From a bacterium (GTDB taxonomy: Bacteria > Patescibacteriota > Gracilibacteria > UBA1369 > LOWO2-01-FULL-3): DNA of 7,003 nucleotides. The notes beneath the pieces are model-generated. The model was not told the origin of the DNA. It made no database searches and saw only the letters and a list, made by a program, of their open reading frames with translations. The position numbers and the translations under genes were made by a program. The stretch covers positions 1-7,003 of the forward strand of contig JAQBYK010000059.1 in assembly GCA_027622635.1 (NCBI GenBank), read 5' to 3'. Of this stretch, positions 1 through 6,558 are shown piece after piece; position 1 is the first letter of the stretch; each line of letters begins with the position of its first letter.

Positions 1-554
1 TAAACTCCAACCCAGATTGGTAAAATCAAAAATTGCCCTAAGAAATTTGGATGACCGAATGTCCCAAAACTTCTTCCTAAAAATTCCTGCATTGCTGAGG
101 CTGAAAGAACCAACACTCCAAACTGCTGTAGAACGCTGTGCAAAGCTACCAATGATCCTATTAACAATAGTGCTTTCAAAAAGATTTCCTGAGATTTTTT
201 GTCTTTGAGCACATTCAGGAATAGTAAAAAGAAGGAAAGATATACTAGATGGCTACACAAGCCTTGGAACCTGCTGTAACTACCCCAAAAGCTTAGCTCC
301 GGAGCTATCGAAAAGATCGTCGAAATCACGAGACTTGAGAGCCAAAATAGGAAGAATATAGTGACGATCTTATTATATCTGAAACTTATCTGTCGATTCT
401 TCAAAAAAGATACAACTAAAATAATTATAGCTATAGATAAGAAGATGCTGAGGAAATGTACCTTGGGAAGTTCGAAAAAATTTGTTCCAAAAGGGTTTAG
501 AATAAAGGCTACAAGTAATACTAAGGAAAGTAGATAGGCGGATTTGTTTTTCAT
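1..554 (-). CDS. O-antigen ligase/Wzy-like polytopic membrane protein, N-terminal part (runs off left edge)
   Basis: Reading the reverse strand from the ATG at 554-552 gives 184 codons with no stop down to base 1, so the gene is cut by the window edge. The product is very hydrophobic, with about six likely membrane segments near residues 6-24, 32-51, 62-83, 101-116, 124-150 and 170-184. Two loop motifs recall the O-antigen ligase superfamily (WaaL/Wzy/PF04932-like): FWGSYSRFQG at 89-98 and GRSFGTFGHPNFLGQF at 160-175. Members act in the cytoplasmic membrane on lipid-linked glycans, as polymerases or as ligases joining glycan to lipid or protein. The diagnostic large periplasmic loop lies outside the window, so polymerase and ligase cannot be told apart. 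The next upstream ATG (563-561) is followed at once by TAA, which supports 554 as the start. No good Shine-Dalgarno is present. It is divergent from pcrA. The coding call is strong; the family is inferred from motif and topology. Confidence 0.72.
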   Translation of the reverse strand, partial: MKNKSAYLLSLVLLVAFILNPFGTNFFELPKVHFLSIFLSIAIIILVVSFLKNRQISFRYNKIVTIFFLFWLSSLVISTIFSIAPELSFWGSYSRFQGLCSHLVYLSFFLLFLNVLKDKKSQEIFLKALLLIGSLVALHSVLQQFGVLVLSASAMQEFLGRSFGTFGHPNFLGQFLILPIWVGV

Positions 555-556
555 CT

Positions 557-585
557 TTTACATGTTAACACTTGTCCCCTATAAT
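557..585 (+). promoter_or_regulatory. Sigma70-type promoter for the pcrA-ymdB-ctpA operon
   Basis: A -35 box TTTACA (557-562, 5/6 to consensus) and a perfect -10 box TATAAT (580-585) are separated by exactly 17 bases. Transcription would start near 591-593, leaving a leader of only about 20 bases before the pcrA ATG at 611. This makes the in-frame TTG at 572 implausible as a start, since it lies inside the promoter spacer. The -35 box sits 3 bases from the start codon of the divergent membrane-protein gene, so that gene's own promoter must overlap this one. An 8-base palindrome TGTTAACA fills part of the spacer (563-570). Confidence 0.75.
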
Positions 586-610
586 CAAAATCCAACTTAC
601 ACGAAAAACA

Positions 611-2779
611 ATGACTAAAATCCTGGAAAATCTAAATAACAAACAACTTGAGGCAGTGACTCATTTCACCGGTCCTTTACTTGTTGTGGCCGGAGCAGGC
701 AGTGGGAAGACCAGGGCTTTAACACATCGTATAGCTTGGCTAATAGAGGAGAAGGGGATCAGCCCATGGAACATCCTGGCGGTCACCTTTACAAATAAGG
801 CGGCTAATGAGATGAAGAAACGTATTGAACAATTATTGAGTAGTGATCTTGTTGGCATGCCGACAATAGGCACATTCCACAGTGTTTGTGTAAGGATTTT
901 GAGAAGAAACTTACATCTTCTGGATTATGAAAATTCTTTTGCCATTTATGATGTTGCCGACCAACAGATTTTGATGAAAAGGGTGATGGAAGATATGGGA
1001 ATAGATTCTAAAAGAATCAATCCAAAAGCTGTTCTTTCCCATATTTCTAATGCAAAAAATCAATTAATAGGGCCGGAGCAATATGGTCAATATGCCGGCG
1101 ACTATTTTAACCAAAAGGTTGCGGAAATTTATCCGCTTTACCAAAAAAGGCTTAGACAAAGTAATGCTTTGGATTTTGACGATATTATTATGAAGACTGT
1201 TGAACTATTCCTGAAGTTTCCCGATGTCCTGGATCAATATCAAGAAAAGTTTAAGTTCATATCTGTGGACGAGTACCAAGACACCAACAGAGCACAATAT
1301 GAACTTGTCAGATTGCTGGCTCAAAAATATCAGAATATTTGTGTGATTGGAGACGCTGATCAGAGTATTTATAGTTGGAGGGGTGCTACTATTCAAAATA
1401 TTATTGATTTTGAAAAGGATTATGAAGGTGTCAAAACCGTTGTTTTGGAGCAAAACTATCGTTCTTCGCAGATGATCCTGGATGCTTCAAATTGTGTTAT
1501 ATCCAAAAATGAAAGAAAACAGGATAAAAGGCTTTGGACGGATCGTAAGGGTGGCAGCAAGATTAAGCATTGGTTAGCCGACAATGAAAGACATGAGGGA
1601 GAGCTGATTTCCATGGAAATTACTCAGCTATTGCTTGGATCTGAATTCCAAAACTATAATGACTTCGTAGTTTTGTATAGAACTAATGCTCAATCGCGTG
1701 TTGTGGAGGAAGCATTCTTAAAATATGGTATTCCTTATCGTGTTGTTGGCGGTATTCGGTTTTACTCCAGGAAAGAAGTTAAGGATATGCTGGCTTACCT
1801 TAGGGTTATTCAAAACCAAAATGATACCGTAAGTTTGCTTAGGATAATAAACGTTCCTTCCAGAAAAATTGGTTCCAGAACTATGGAGCTTTTACAGAGC
1901 TTTGCTTCAAGACATAATCTCTCTCTTTTTAATGCAATGTTGCTCGCTGACGAAATTGAAGAAATACCAAGAGCAAAAGCGGAGGTATTTGAGAAGTTTG
2001 TGAAACTCATTAAAGACTTACAAAATTTGAATACCGAATTTTCCGCGTCCGGAATGATAAAACACGTCTTGGATAAAAGTGGCTACAAAAAATTCATTGA
2101 TGATGGAAGTGTGGAGGCTGAAGCCAGACTGGAAAATATAGCCGAGCTTGTTTCTGTTGCTCAAAAATATGACAATTTGGAATCTCAACTTTCTCTAAGC
2201 ATCTTTCTGGAAGAGGTTAGTTTGATTGCTGACATTGATAGCCTAAACGAGTCGGATAATGCAGTAACCCTGATGACAGTTCATAGCGCTAAGGGGCTTG
2301 AATACCCACATGTATTTATTGCCGGCCTGGAAGAAGGTATTTTCCCTCATAGTCGTAGCTTACTTGACCGAGAAGAACTTGAAGAAGAAAGACGTTTACT
2401 TTATGTAGCCATGACCAGAGCGATGGACAACCTATATCTAATTCATGCGCGCTCACGCACTCTGTATGGGGAATCAAGGTCTAATGCGCCATCTCAATTT
2501 CTTGCGGATATTGATGAAATATTGGTTGAGGCAAATTATGGTGGACATGGTGCCAGACAACACATTTCAGTAAGCGACATCGGTGATCAACCTGTTCCTA
2601 TTGAGCTTAATGACTGTGTAGTCACAGACTTCTTTGCCGGTGATAAAGTAAGGCACAATGTATTTGGTGAAGGAATTGTGGTAGATATTACAGGTGGGGT
2701 TGCAACTGTTGCCTTCGAAGACAGTAAAGTGGGAATAAAAAAACTTGCATTAAGTGTAGCTCCCCTAAAAAAACTATGA
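611..2779 (+). CDS. pcrA: UvrD/PcrA-family superfamily 1A DNA helicase
   Basis: ATP-dependent 3'-5' DNA helicase used in nucleotide excision repair, in clearing RecA or stalled RNA polymerase, and in plasmid or rolling-circle replication (family knowledge). From the ATG at 611 the protein is 722 residues, the usual PcrA/UvrD length. All SF1A motifs are visible: Q motif around Q12, Walker A AGAGSGKT at 27-34, Ia VTFTNKAANEM at 58-68, Ib GTFHS at 87-91, II DEYQD at 220-224, III GDADQSIYSWRGA at 247-259, IV NYRSS at 282-286, V TVHSAKGLEY at 556-565 and VI LLYVAMTRA at 596-604. The C-terminus (about 673-712, with GDKVRHNVFGEGIV) looks like the Tudor-like domain that in PcrA contacts RNA polymerase. 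The ATG at 611 is preferred over the TTG at 572 because MTKILENLNNKQLEAV matches the family N-terminus and the promoter covers the TTG. No Shine-Dalgarno is seen. Its TGA stop overlaps the ymdB start by 4 bases (ATGA). Confidence 0.97.
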   Translation: MTKILENLNNKQLEAVTHFTGPLLVVAGAGSGKTRALTHRIAWLIEEKGISPWNILAVTFTNKAANEMKKRIEQLLSSDLVGMPTIGTFHSVCVRILRRNLHLLDYENSFAIYDVADQQILMKRVMEDMGIDSKRINPKAVLSHISNAKNQLIGPEQYGQYAGDYFNQKVAEIYPLYQKRLRQSNALDFDDIIMKTVELFLKFPDVLDQYQEKFKFISVDEYQDTNRAQYELVRLLAQKYQNICVIGDADQSIYSWRGATIQNIIDFEKDYEGVKTVVLEQNYRSSQMILDASNCVISKNERKQDKRLWTDRKGGSKIKHWLADNERHEGELISMEITQLLLGSEFQNYNDFVVLYRTNAQSRVVEEAFLKYGIPYRVVGGIRFYSRKEVKDMLAYLRVIQNQNDTVSLLRIINVPSRKIGSRTMELLQSFASRHNLSLFNAMLLADEIEEIPRAKAEVFEKFVKLIKDLQNLNTEFSASGMIKHVLDKSGYKKFIDDGSVEAEARLENIAELVSVAQKYDNLESQLSLSIFLEEVSLIADIDSLNESDNAVTLMTVHSAKGLEYPHVFIAGLEEGIFPHSRSLLDREELEEERRLLYVAMTRAMDNLYLIHARSRTLYGESRSNAPSQFLADIDEILVEANYGGHGARQHISVSDIGDQPVPIELNDCVVTDFFAGDKVRHNVFGEGIVVDITGGVATVAFEDSKVGIKKLALSVAPLKKL

Positions 2780-3552
2780 AAATACTATTTGTTGGAGACA
2801 TATTTGGAGCACCGGGTAGAAAAATAACAAAAGAGTTATTGCCAGGCTTGATCGAGGAACATAAACCTGACCTTGTTTTGGCCAATCCCGAAAACCTAAG
2901 TCATGGCAACGGATTTTCTTCTTCCAATATCAAGGAGATGCAGCAAGCCGGAATAGAATTTTTTACTAACGGGAATCATGCATGGGGAAATAAAGAGGGT
3001 GCGTCAAAGCTGGATGATCCTAAATTTCCTGTGCTTAGACCTGCCAATTATCCTCCCGGTGTACCCGGAAGAGGCTATGAAATAGTGAAAGGTGTTTTGG
3101 TTATAAGCCTCATCGGACGAATATTTATGAAAAAAGATTTTGACTGTCCTTTTAGAAAAATGGATGAAATTCTGGAAGAAACAAAGGGCGAAGACCTCAA
3201 AGGTATTTTTGTGGATTTTCATGCCGAGACTACTGCAGAGAAATATGCTTTGGCTTTTTATCTTGATGGTAGAGTAAGTGCTGTAGTTGGCACACATACT
3301 CATGTTCAAACCAGGGATGAGCGAATCCTCGAGAATGGGACTGCATATATAACCGATGTGGGAATGACCGGTCCATATGACAGCGTTATTGGGGTGAAGA
3401 AAGAGATTGTTTTGGAGACTTTCCTAAGCCAGGTTTCTCAAAAATTTGAGCCGGAAACTACCGGAACCATGGTTTTTAGTGCTGTAGTGGTTACGCTTGA
3501 CGATAAAACAAAAAAAGCTTTAAATATAGACCATGTATTTAAACTCCAATAA
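2776..3552 (+). CDS. ymdB: YmdB-family metallophosphoesterase (TIGR00282 type)
   Basis: A 258-residue cytoplasmic dinuclear-metal phosphoesterase. Bacillus YmdB is a 2',3'- and 3',5'-cyclic-nucleotide phosphodiesterase affecting biofilm and sporulation decisions; that role is family knowledge and need not carry over here. The full metal-ligand set is in the expected places: D8 in VGDIFG, E39 and N40 in NPEN, N67 and H68 in TNGNHAW, H149 in DFHAE, and H174 and H176 in GTHTH. The usual NGEN motif reads NPEN here, a small departure that leaves both ligands intact. Length matches the family (about 260). The gene starts inside the pcrA stop (ATGA, 4-base overlap) and its TAA shares one base with the ctpA ATG, so it is probably translationally coupled on both sides. 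No Shine-Dalgarno precedes it. Confidence 0.93.
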   Translation: MKILFVGDIFGAPGRKITKELLPGLIEEHKPDLVLANPENLSHGNGFSSSNIKEMQQAGIEFFTNGNHAWGNKEGASKLDDPKFPVLRPANYPPGVPGRGYEIVKGVLVISLIGRIFMKKDFDCPFRKMDEILEETKGEDLKGIFVDFHAETTAEKYALAFYLDGRVSAVVGTHTHVQTRDERILENGTAYITDVGMTGPYDSVIGVKKEIVLETFLSQVSQKFEPETTGTMVFSAVVVTLDDKTKKALNIDHVFKLQ

Positions 3553-4778
3553 TGCCCGTATATTCAGCACCAAATAAGACACCTTTCGCCAAGTATATCT
3601 CTGTAGCGGTACTTTTTTTTATTGTTGGTTGGCAATTATCTTATAATGGGTTTTTGGGGGAATCGAAAAATAAGTTTGATAAGGTTAGTAATGACGATTC
3701 CGAAATAGTTGAAGAGTCTGACGTTGATATGGACCTTTTCTGGCTTGTTTGGAGTGAGCTTGAGGAGAAATATGTAGATGTAGATGTAATTCAAGATGAA
3801 AGTATGGTTTATGGTGCTATTGAAGGTATGGTCAATGCTTTGGATGATCCTTACACCGTATTTATGACTCCGGAGCAAAGTGAACAATTCAGCTCTAATC
3901 TGGAAGGTACATTGGAAGGCATTGGTGCAGAGCTTACCGTTGAAGATAAGCAACTTGTTGTGGTTTCTCCGCTCAGAAAAAGTCCCGCCGAAAAGGCCGG
4001 CCTTCTTAGTCGCGACATTATCTACAAAATTGAGGGTGAACTTGCCTCGAAAATGACACTTGTGGAAGCGGTTATGAAAATACGTGGCGAGAAGGGAACT
4101 ACAGTTGTTTTGACTATCATAAGAGATGGTCTTGATGAACCTTTTGATGTCTCAATCGTGAGAGATAGCATTGATATAGAGAGTGTAACTGTGGAGCAAT
4201 TAGATAATGAAATCGTTTATTTGAGTGTTAATCAGTTCAACGACAAGACTAATGATGAATTTGGCAAAGCAATTTCCGAATTGATTTTAAATGAGCCAAA
4301 GGGCCTTATCGTTGATTTGCGTTTTAACGGAGGTGGTTACCTGGATATTGCAGTTGAGTTGCTTTCTTACCTGCTTCCTTCTGATACCCACGTTGTTACA
4401 ATTCGTGAACGTGGAAAGGAAGAGGAAAAACTATTGTCCAATGGTAATCCAAAGTTACTTAATGTCCCACTGGTTGTAATTGTAAATGACAGTAGTGCAT
4501 CAGCTTCTGAGATTGTTGCCGGAGCTATTCAGGATATTAAACGTGGTATTGTTATGGGAGTACAGAGTTATGGAAAGGGTAGTGTGCAGGAAGTTGAATC
4601 CTTCAATGATGGCTCCAGTCTTAGAATGACCATCGCCAAATGGTATACCCCCAATGATCGCAGTATTGATAAGGTTGGGCTCACCCCTGATATTATCGTA
4701 GAAATTACTGATGATGATATTGAGAATGAGTATGACAGGCAAAAGCAGGAGGCTATAGAGTATCTGGAGAATTTGTAG
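3552..4778 (+). CDS. ctpA: S41-family C-terminal processing peptidase (CtpA/CtpB/Tsp-like)
   Basis: A 408-residue membrane-anchored serine protease that cleaves envelope or secreted proteins near their C-termini. A short cytoplasmic N-terminus is followed by one hydrophobic segment at about 14-34, without an obvious cleavage site, so it is probably a signal anchor with the enzyme outside the membrane. An N-terminal S41 domain with DDPYT at 98-102 precedes a PDZ domain at about 121-205, with the carboxylate-binding loop near EGIGAEL (122-128), and the protease core. By the fixed 25-residue spacing in CtpB and D1P, the catalytic dyad is Ser317 (NDSSASASE, 312-320) and Lys342 (SYGKGSVQ, 339-346), with Gln346 as the assisting residue. 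All are intact, so an active enzyme is expected. The start shares one base with the ymdB stop (TAATG). Nothing in the operon identifies its substrate. It is followed by the only sizeable gap on this strand. Confidence 0.95.
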   Translation: MPVYSAPNKTPFAKYISVAVLFFIVGWQLSYNGFLGESKNKFDKVSNDDSEIVEESDVDMDLFWLVWSELEEKYVDVDVIQDESMVYGAIEGMVNALDDPYTVFMTPEQSEQFSSNLEGTLEGIGAELTVEDKQLVVVSPLRKSPAEKAGLLSRDIIYKIEGELASKMTLVEAVMKIRGEKGTTVVLTIIRDGLDEPFDVSIVRDSIDIESVTVEQLDNEIVYLSVNQFNDKTNDEFGKAISELILNEPKGLIVDLRFNGGGYLDIAVELLSYLLPSDTHVVTIRERGKEEEKLLSNGNPKLLNVPLVVIVNDSSASASEIVAGAIQDIKRGIVMGVQSYGKGSVQEVESFNDGSSLRMTIAKWYTPNDRSIDKVGLTPDIIVEITDDDIENEYDRQKQEAIEYLENL

Positions 4779-4785
4779 GATTTTT

Positions 4786-4837
4786 AAAGATGTAAAAGTA
4801 TGTTCACCTTAAGTGAATGGGCGTCTTTTATGTTTTT
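4786..4837 (+). terminator. Possible intrinsic terminator after ctpA
   Basis: Just downstream of the ctpA TAG lies an inner hairpin TTCAC (4803-4807), loop CTTAA, GTGAA (4813-4817). It is framed by a possible outer stem AAAGATGT (4786-4793) with GCGTCTTT (4821-4828), which includes two G-U pairs. A broken T-rich run continues to 4837. The stem is AT-rich and the T-run is interrupted (TTTTATGTTTTT), so this would be a weak terminator. Its position between two apparent transcription units favours the call. Confidence 0.4.
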
Positions 4838-4840
4838 CTA

Positions 4841-4868
4841 TTGACAATTTTTTATATTTTGATAGTGT
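4841..4868 (+). promoter_or_regulatory. Promoter of the trpR-like/trpE/trpG operon
   Basis: A perfect -35 box TTGACA lies at 4841-4846. The best -10 is TAGTGT at 4863-4868 with a 16-base spacer. It matches only 3 of 6 positions, but these are the three most conserved (first T, second A, last T). Transcription would begin near 4875, at the first base of the operator-like sequence, about 20 bases before the first ATG. No leader peptide or attenuator would fit. A weak -10 is expected for a strongly repressible promoter. The -35 is convincing; the exact -10 is less certain. Confidence 0.6.
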
Positions 4869-4892
4869 ACTGTTGTACTATTAAACTGATAC
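4867..4892 (+). promoter_or_regulatory. trp-operator-like array (predicted TrpR-family binding site)
   Basis: The 18 bases GTACTATTAAACTGATAC (4875-4892) match the E. coli trp operator GTACTAGTTAACTAGTAC, recalled from memory, at 14 of 18 positions. An additional GTACT at 4867-4871 lies exactly 8 bases upstream of the GTACT at 4875-4879. The triplet ACT recurs at 4869, 4877 and 4885, a perfect 8-base period, which is the half-site spacing used when TrpR dimers bind in tandem. The site covers the predicted transcription start and ends 3 bases before the ATG of a TrpR-family gene. It therefore probably mediates autorepression with tryptophan as corepressor. No binding data are available; this is a prediction. 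Confidence 0.6.
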
Positions 4893-4895
4893 GCT

Positions 4896-5165
4896 ATGAA
4901 CGAAGAATATGTAAAGGAATTGGCGGATGTGATTGCTTCAATCAATGGCAGAAGCCTGGCTGAATCATTCCTCCACAATATCCTTACACCAAGTGAGCTT
5001 GAGGAAATCTCCAAGAGATTACAGATAGTGAAAATGCTCATGAGGGGTGTGCCGCAGAGGGATGTGGCAAAAAAATTGGGAGTAAGCATGGGTACTGTTA
5101 GTCGTGGGTCACGAGAACTTAAATATGGAACAGATGGATTCAAAAAAGTTTTACAAGGAAATTAG
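4896..5165 (+). CDS. trpR: TrpR-family transcriptional repressor, first gene of the trp operon
   Basis: An 89-residue, all-helical DNA-binding protein of the TrpR/YerC superfamily, shorter than E. coli TrpR (108) because of a reduced N-terminus. The core LTPSELEEISKR (30-41), RG (50-51), the helix-turn-helix at about 53-73 and SRGSRELK (69-76) align with TrpR. Corepressor-contact positions are largely kept: T31 (E. coli T44), R41 (R54), T67 (T81), R70 (R84) and G71 (G85). The positions equivalent to N87 and S88 are R73 and E74. The tail YGTDGFKKV resembles YerC-like relatives, so the protein mixes features of both groups. Its place ahead of trpE and behind a trp-operator-like site makes a tryptophan-responsive autorepressor the best reading. 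The 3' end overlaps trpE by about 41 bases. There is no Shine-Dalgarno before the ATG. The product contains no tryptophan. Confidence 0.88.
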   Translation: MNEEYVKELADVIASINGRSLAESFLHNILTPSELEEISKRLQIVKMLMRGVPQRDVAKKLGVSMGTVSRGSRELKYGTDGFKKVLQGN

Positions 5166-6558
5166 ATGTCATGATGCTTCGAGCGTTTATGGCAAATTAC
5201 GATCACTTAGCGAAAAAAGTTTTCTGCTCGCGTCTCGTGATATTTCCCATATCTATGGGCGCTTAAGTCTTATTGGCATTGATCCTGTATTTGAGGTGCG
5301 TGGCAAGGATGAGGAGTATTTTATCACTCCACTAAATAATCGTGCAGGCGAGTATTTGAAAGCCCTTGGCATCGATTTGTCGGGTTCTATTCCCAAAGGA
5401 AGTGCAGATCTTGAGGAAAGCCGGAGGACTAAGAGAGAAAGCATTGCTGATGTGTTGAGAATTATTCTGGATAAGTTTAAACAAAAGGAAAAAACCTTTC
5501 TCGGGCTATATGGCGCTTTCTCCTATGACTTCGTTAGATTGTTTGAAGATATACCTAGTACACTGCCAAATAATGAGGTGGATGATTTTAGGTTCTGTCT
5601 TTACGATACGTTTGTTTTCTTTGATCACCTTAAGGATAGTGCCGAGATTATCGCTTACAGAGAAAATCCCGAGTTGGGTGAAGCTGCGATTGACCTTGTA
5701 TTCGAGAAATTTGACGAAGAGACAGGTGATTTAGCATTTGAGGTCGTGGATCCGAAGTTTGAATTGAGTGAAAGAGAGTATAAAGGCCTGGTGGATAATG
5801 CCAGAGAATTGGCTAAGAATGGAGATCTATTTGAAGTTGTGTACTCGAATACACTTAGGGGCAGGTTTGAAGGCGATCCTTTTGCATTATATCTAAAGTA
5901 TCGAGAAGCAAATCCTTCTCCCTATTTATATTATTTCGATTTTGCTGATGATCAATTGGTTGGTGCCTCTCCGGAAATGATGGTCAGGTGCGAAAATAAT
6001 ATGGTTCATATGAGGCCAATATCCGGTACTGCCCCAAGGGGTAAGGACCCTATAGAAGATCATGAAAACATGCTGGGGCTGCTTAAAAGCGAGAAAGAGA
6101 GGGCGGAATTAGACATGTTGATTGATTTGGGGCGCAATGATTTGGCAAGAATATGTAAACCCGGTATTGAAGTTAGTGATTACCGATTTGTGGAGAAGTA
6201 TTCCAAGGTTATGCATACAGTTGCCCACGTTTCAGGATATTTGCGAGAAGAATTTTCCGCGTTAGATGCCCTGATAGCTTGTATGAATGCTGGGACTCTA
6301 ACCGGGGCTCCAAAAGTTGCCGCTATGACTGAAATTGAGAAAAATGAGGGATCTCGTCGTGGTTATTATGGTGGAGCAGTCGGTTATTTGAGTTTTTCGG
6401 GAGAAATGGATACCGGGATAATAATTCGAACGGCTCACATCAAAAATGGACAACTTTCATTTAGAGTTGGGGCTACTTTGCTATACGACTCTGATCCTGA
6501 GTCGGAGTACAAAGAAACCCTGGCTAAAGCGGAGGCATTCTTAACCACAATAACATAA
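5125..6558 (+). CDS. trpE: Anthranilate synthase component I
   Basis: Converts chorismate and ammonia (supplied by TrpG from glutamine) to anthranilate, the first committed step to tryptophan. The 477-residue product has the TrpE N-terminal domain (about 30-180) and the chorismate-binding domain (about 215-475). Visible motifs are PSPYLYY (264-270), GASPE (280-284), PISGTAPRG (298-306), AELDMLIDLGRND (327-339), VMHTVAHVSG (362-371) with the conserved His364, CMNAGTLTGAPK (386-397), GGAVGYLSFSGEMDT (416-430), and E461 and E464 as likely Mg2+ ligands. Ser300 sits where PabB enzymes have lysine, which favours TrpE over aminodeoxychorismate synthase. CMNAGTLTGAPK resembles the enteric TrpE form. 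The feedback motif normally LLES reads LLAS (34-37). The start is taken as ATG 5125, with GAG at 5113-5115 as a weak ribosome site; ATG 5134 is the alternative. Either way the start lies inside trpR, and the stop overlaps trpG by one base. There is no tryptophan codon. Confidence 0.96.
   Translation: MEQMDSKKFYKEIRCHDASSVYGKLRSLSEKSFLLASRDISHIYGRLSLIGIDPVFEVRGKDEEYFITPLNNRAGEYLKALGIDLSGSIPKGSADLEESRRTKRESIADVLRIILDKFKQKEKTFLGLYGAFSYDFVRLFEDIPSTLPNNEVDDFRFCLYDTFVFFDHLKDSAEIIAYRENPELGEAAIDLVFEKFDEETGDLAFEVVDPKFELSEREYKGLVDNARELAKNGDLFEVVYSNTLRGRFEGDPFALYLKYREANPSPYLYYFDFADDQLVGASPEMMVRCENNMVHMRPISGTAPRGKDPIEDHENMLGLLKSEKERAELDMLIDLGRNDLARICKPGIEVSDYRFVEKYSKVMHTVAHVSGYLREEFSALDALIACMNAGTLTGAPKVAAMTEIEKNEGSRRGYYGGAVGYLSFSGEMDTGIIIRTAHIKNGQLSFRVGATLLYDSDPESEYKETLAKAEAFLTTIT

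Noticed and set aside
17..208. Plus-strand 63-codon frame in the left region
   Set aside because: It is antisense to the hydrophobic minus-strand frame covering 1-554, which has clear family motifs; the plus-strand translation shows none.
572..610. Upstream TTG start adding 13 residues to pcrA
   Set aside because: It lies between the -35 and -10 boxes of a near-consensus promoter, and the extra residues do not resemble the family N-terminus, whereas ATG 611 does.
4853..4858. TATATT as an alternative -10 box for the trp operon
   Set aside because: No acceptable -35 lies 16-18 bases upstream of it, while TTGACA at 4841 pairs better with TAGTGT at 4863.
4869..4895. Leader peptide, attenuator or T-box ahead of the trp genes
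   Set aside because: Only about 20 bases separate the predicted transcription start from the first ATG. There is no run of Trp codons and no room for alternative hairpins.
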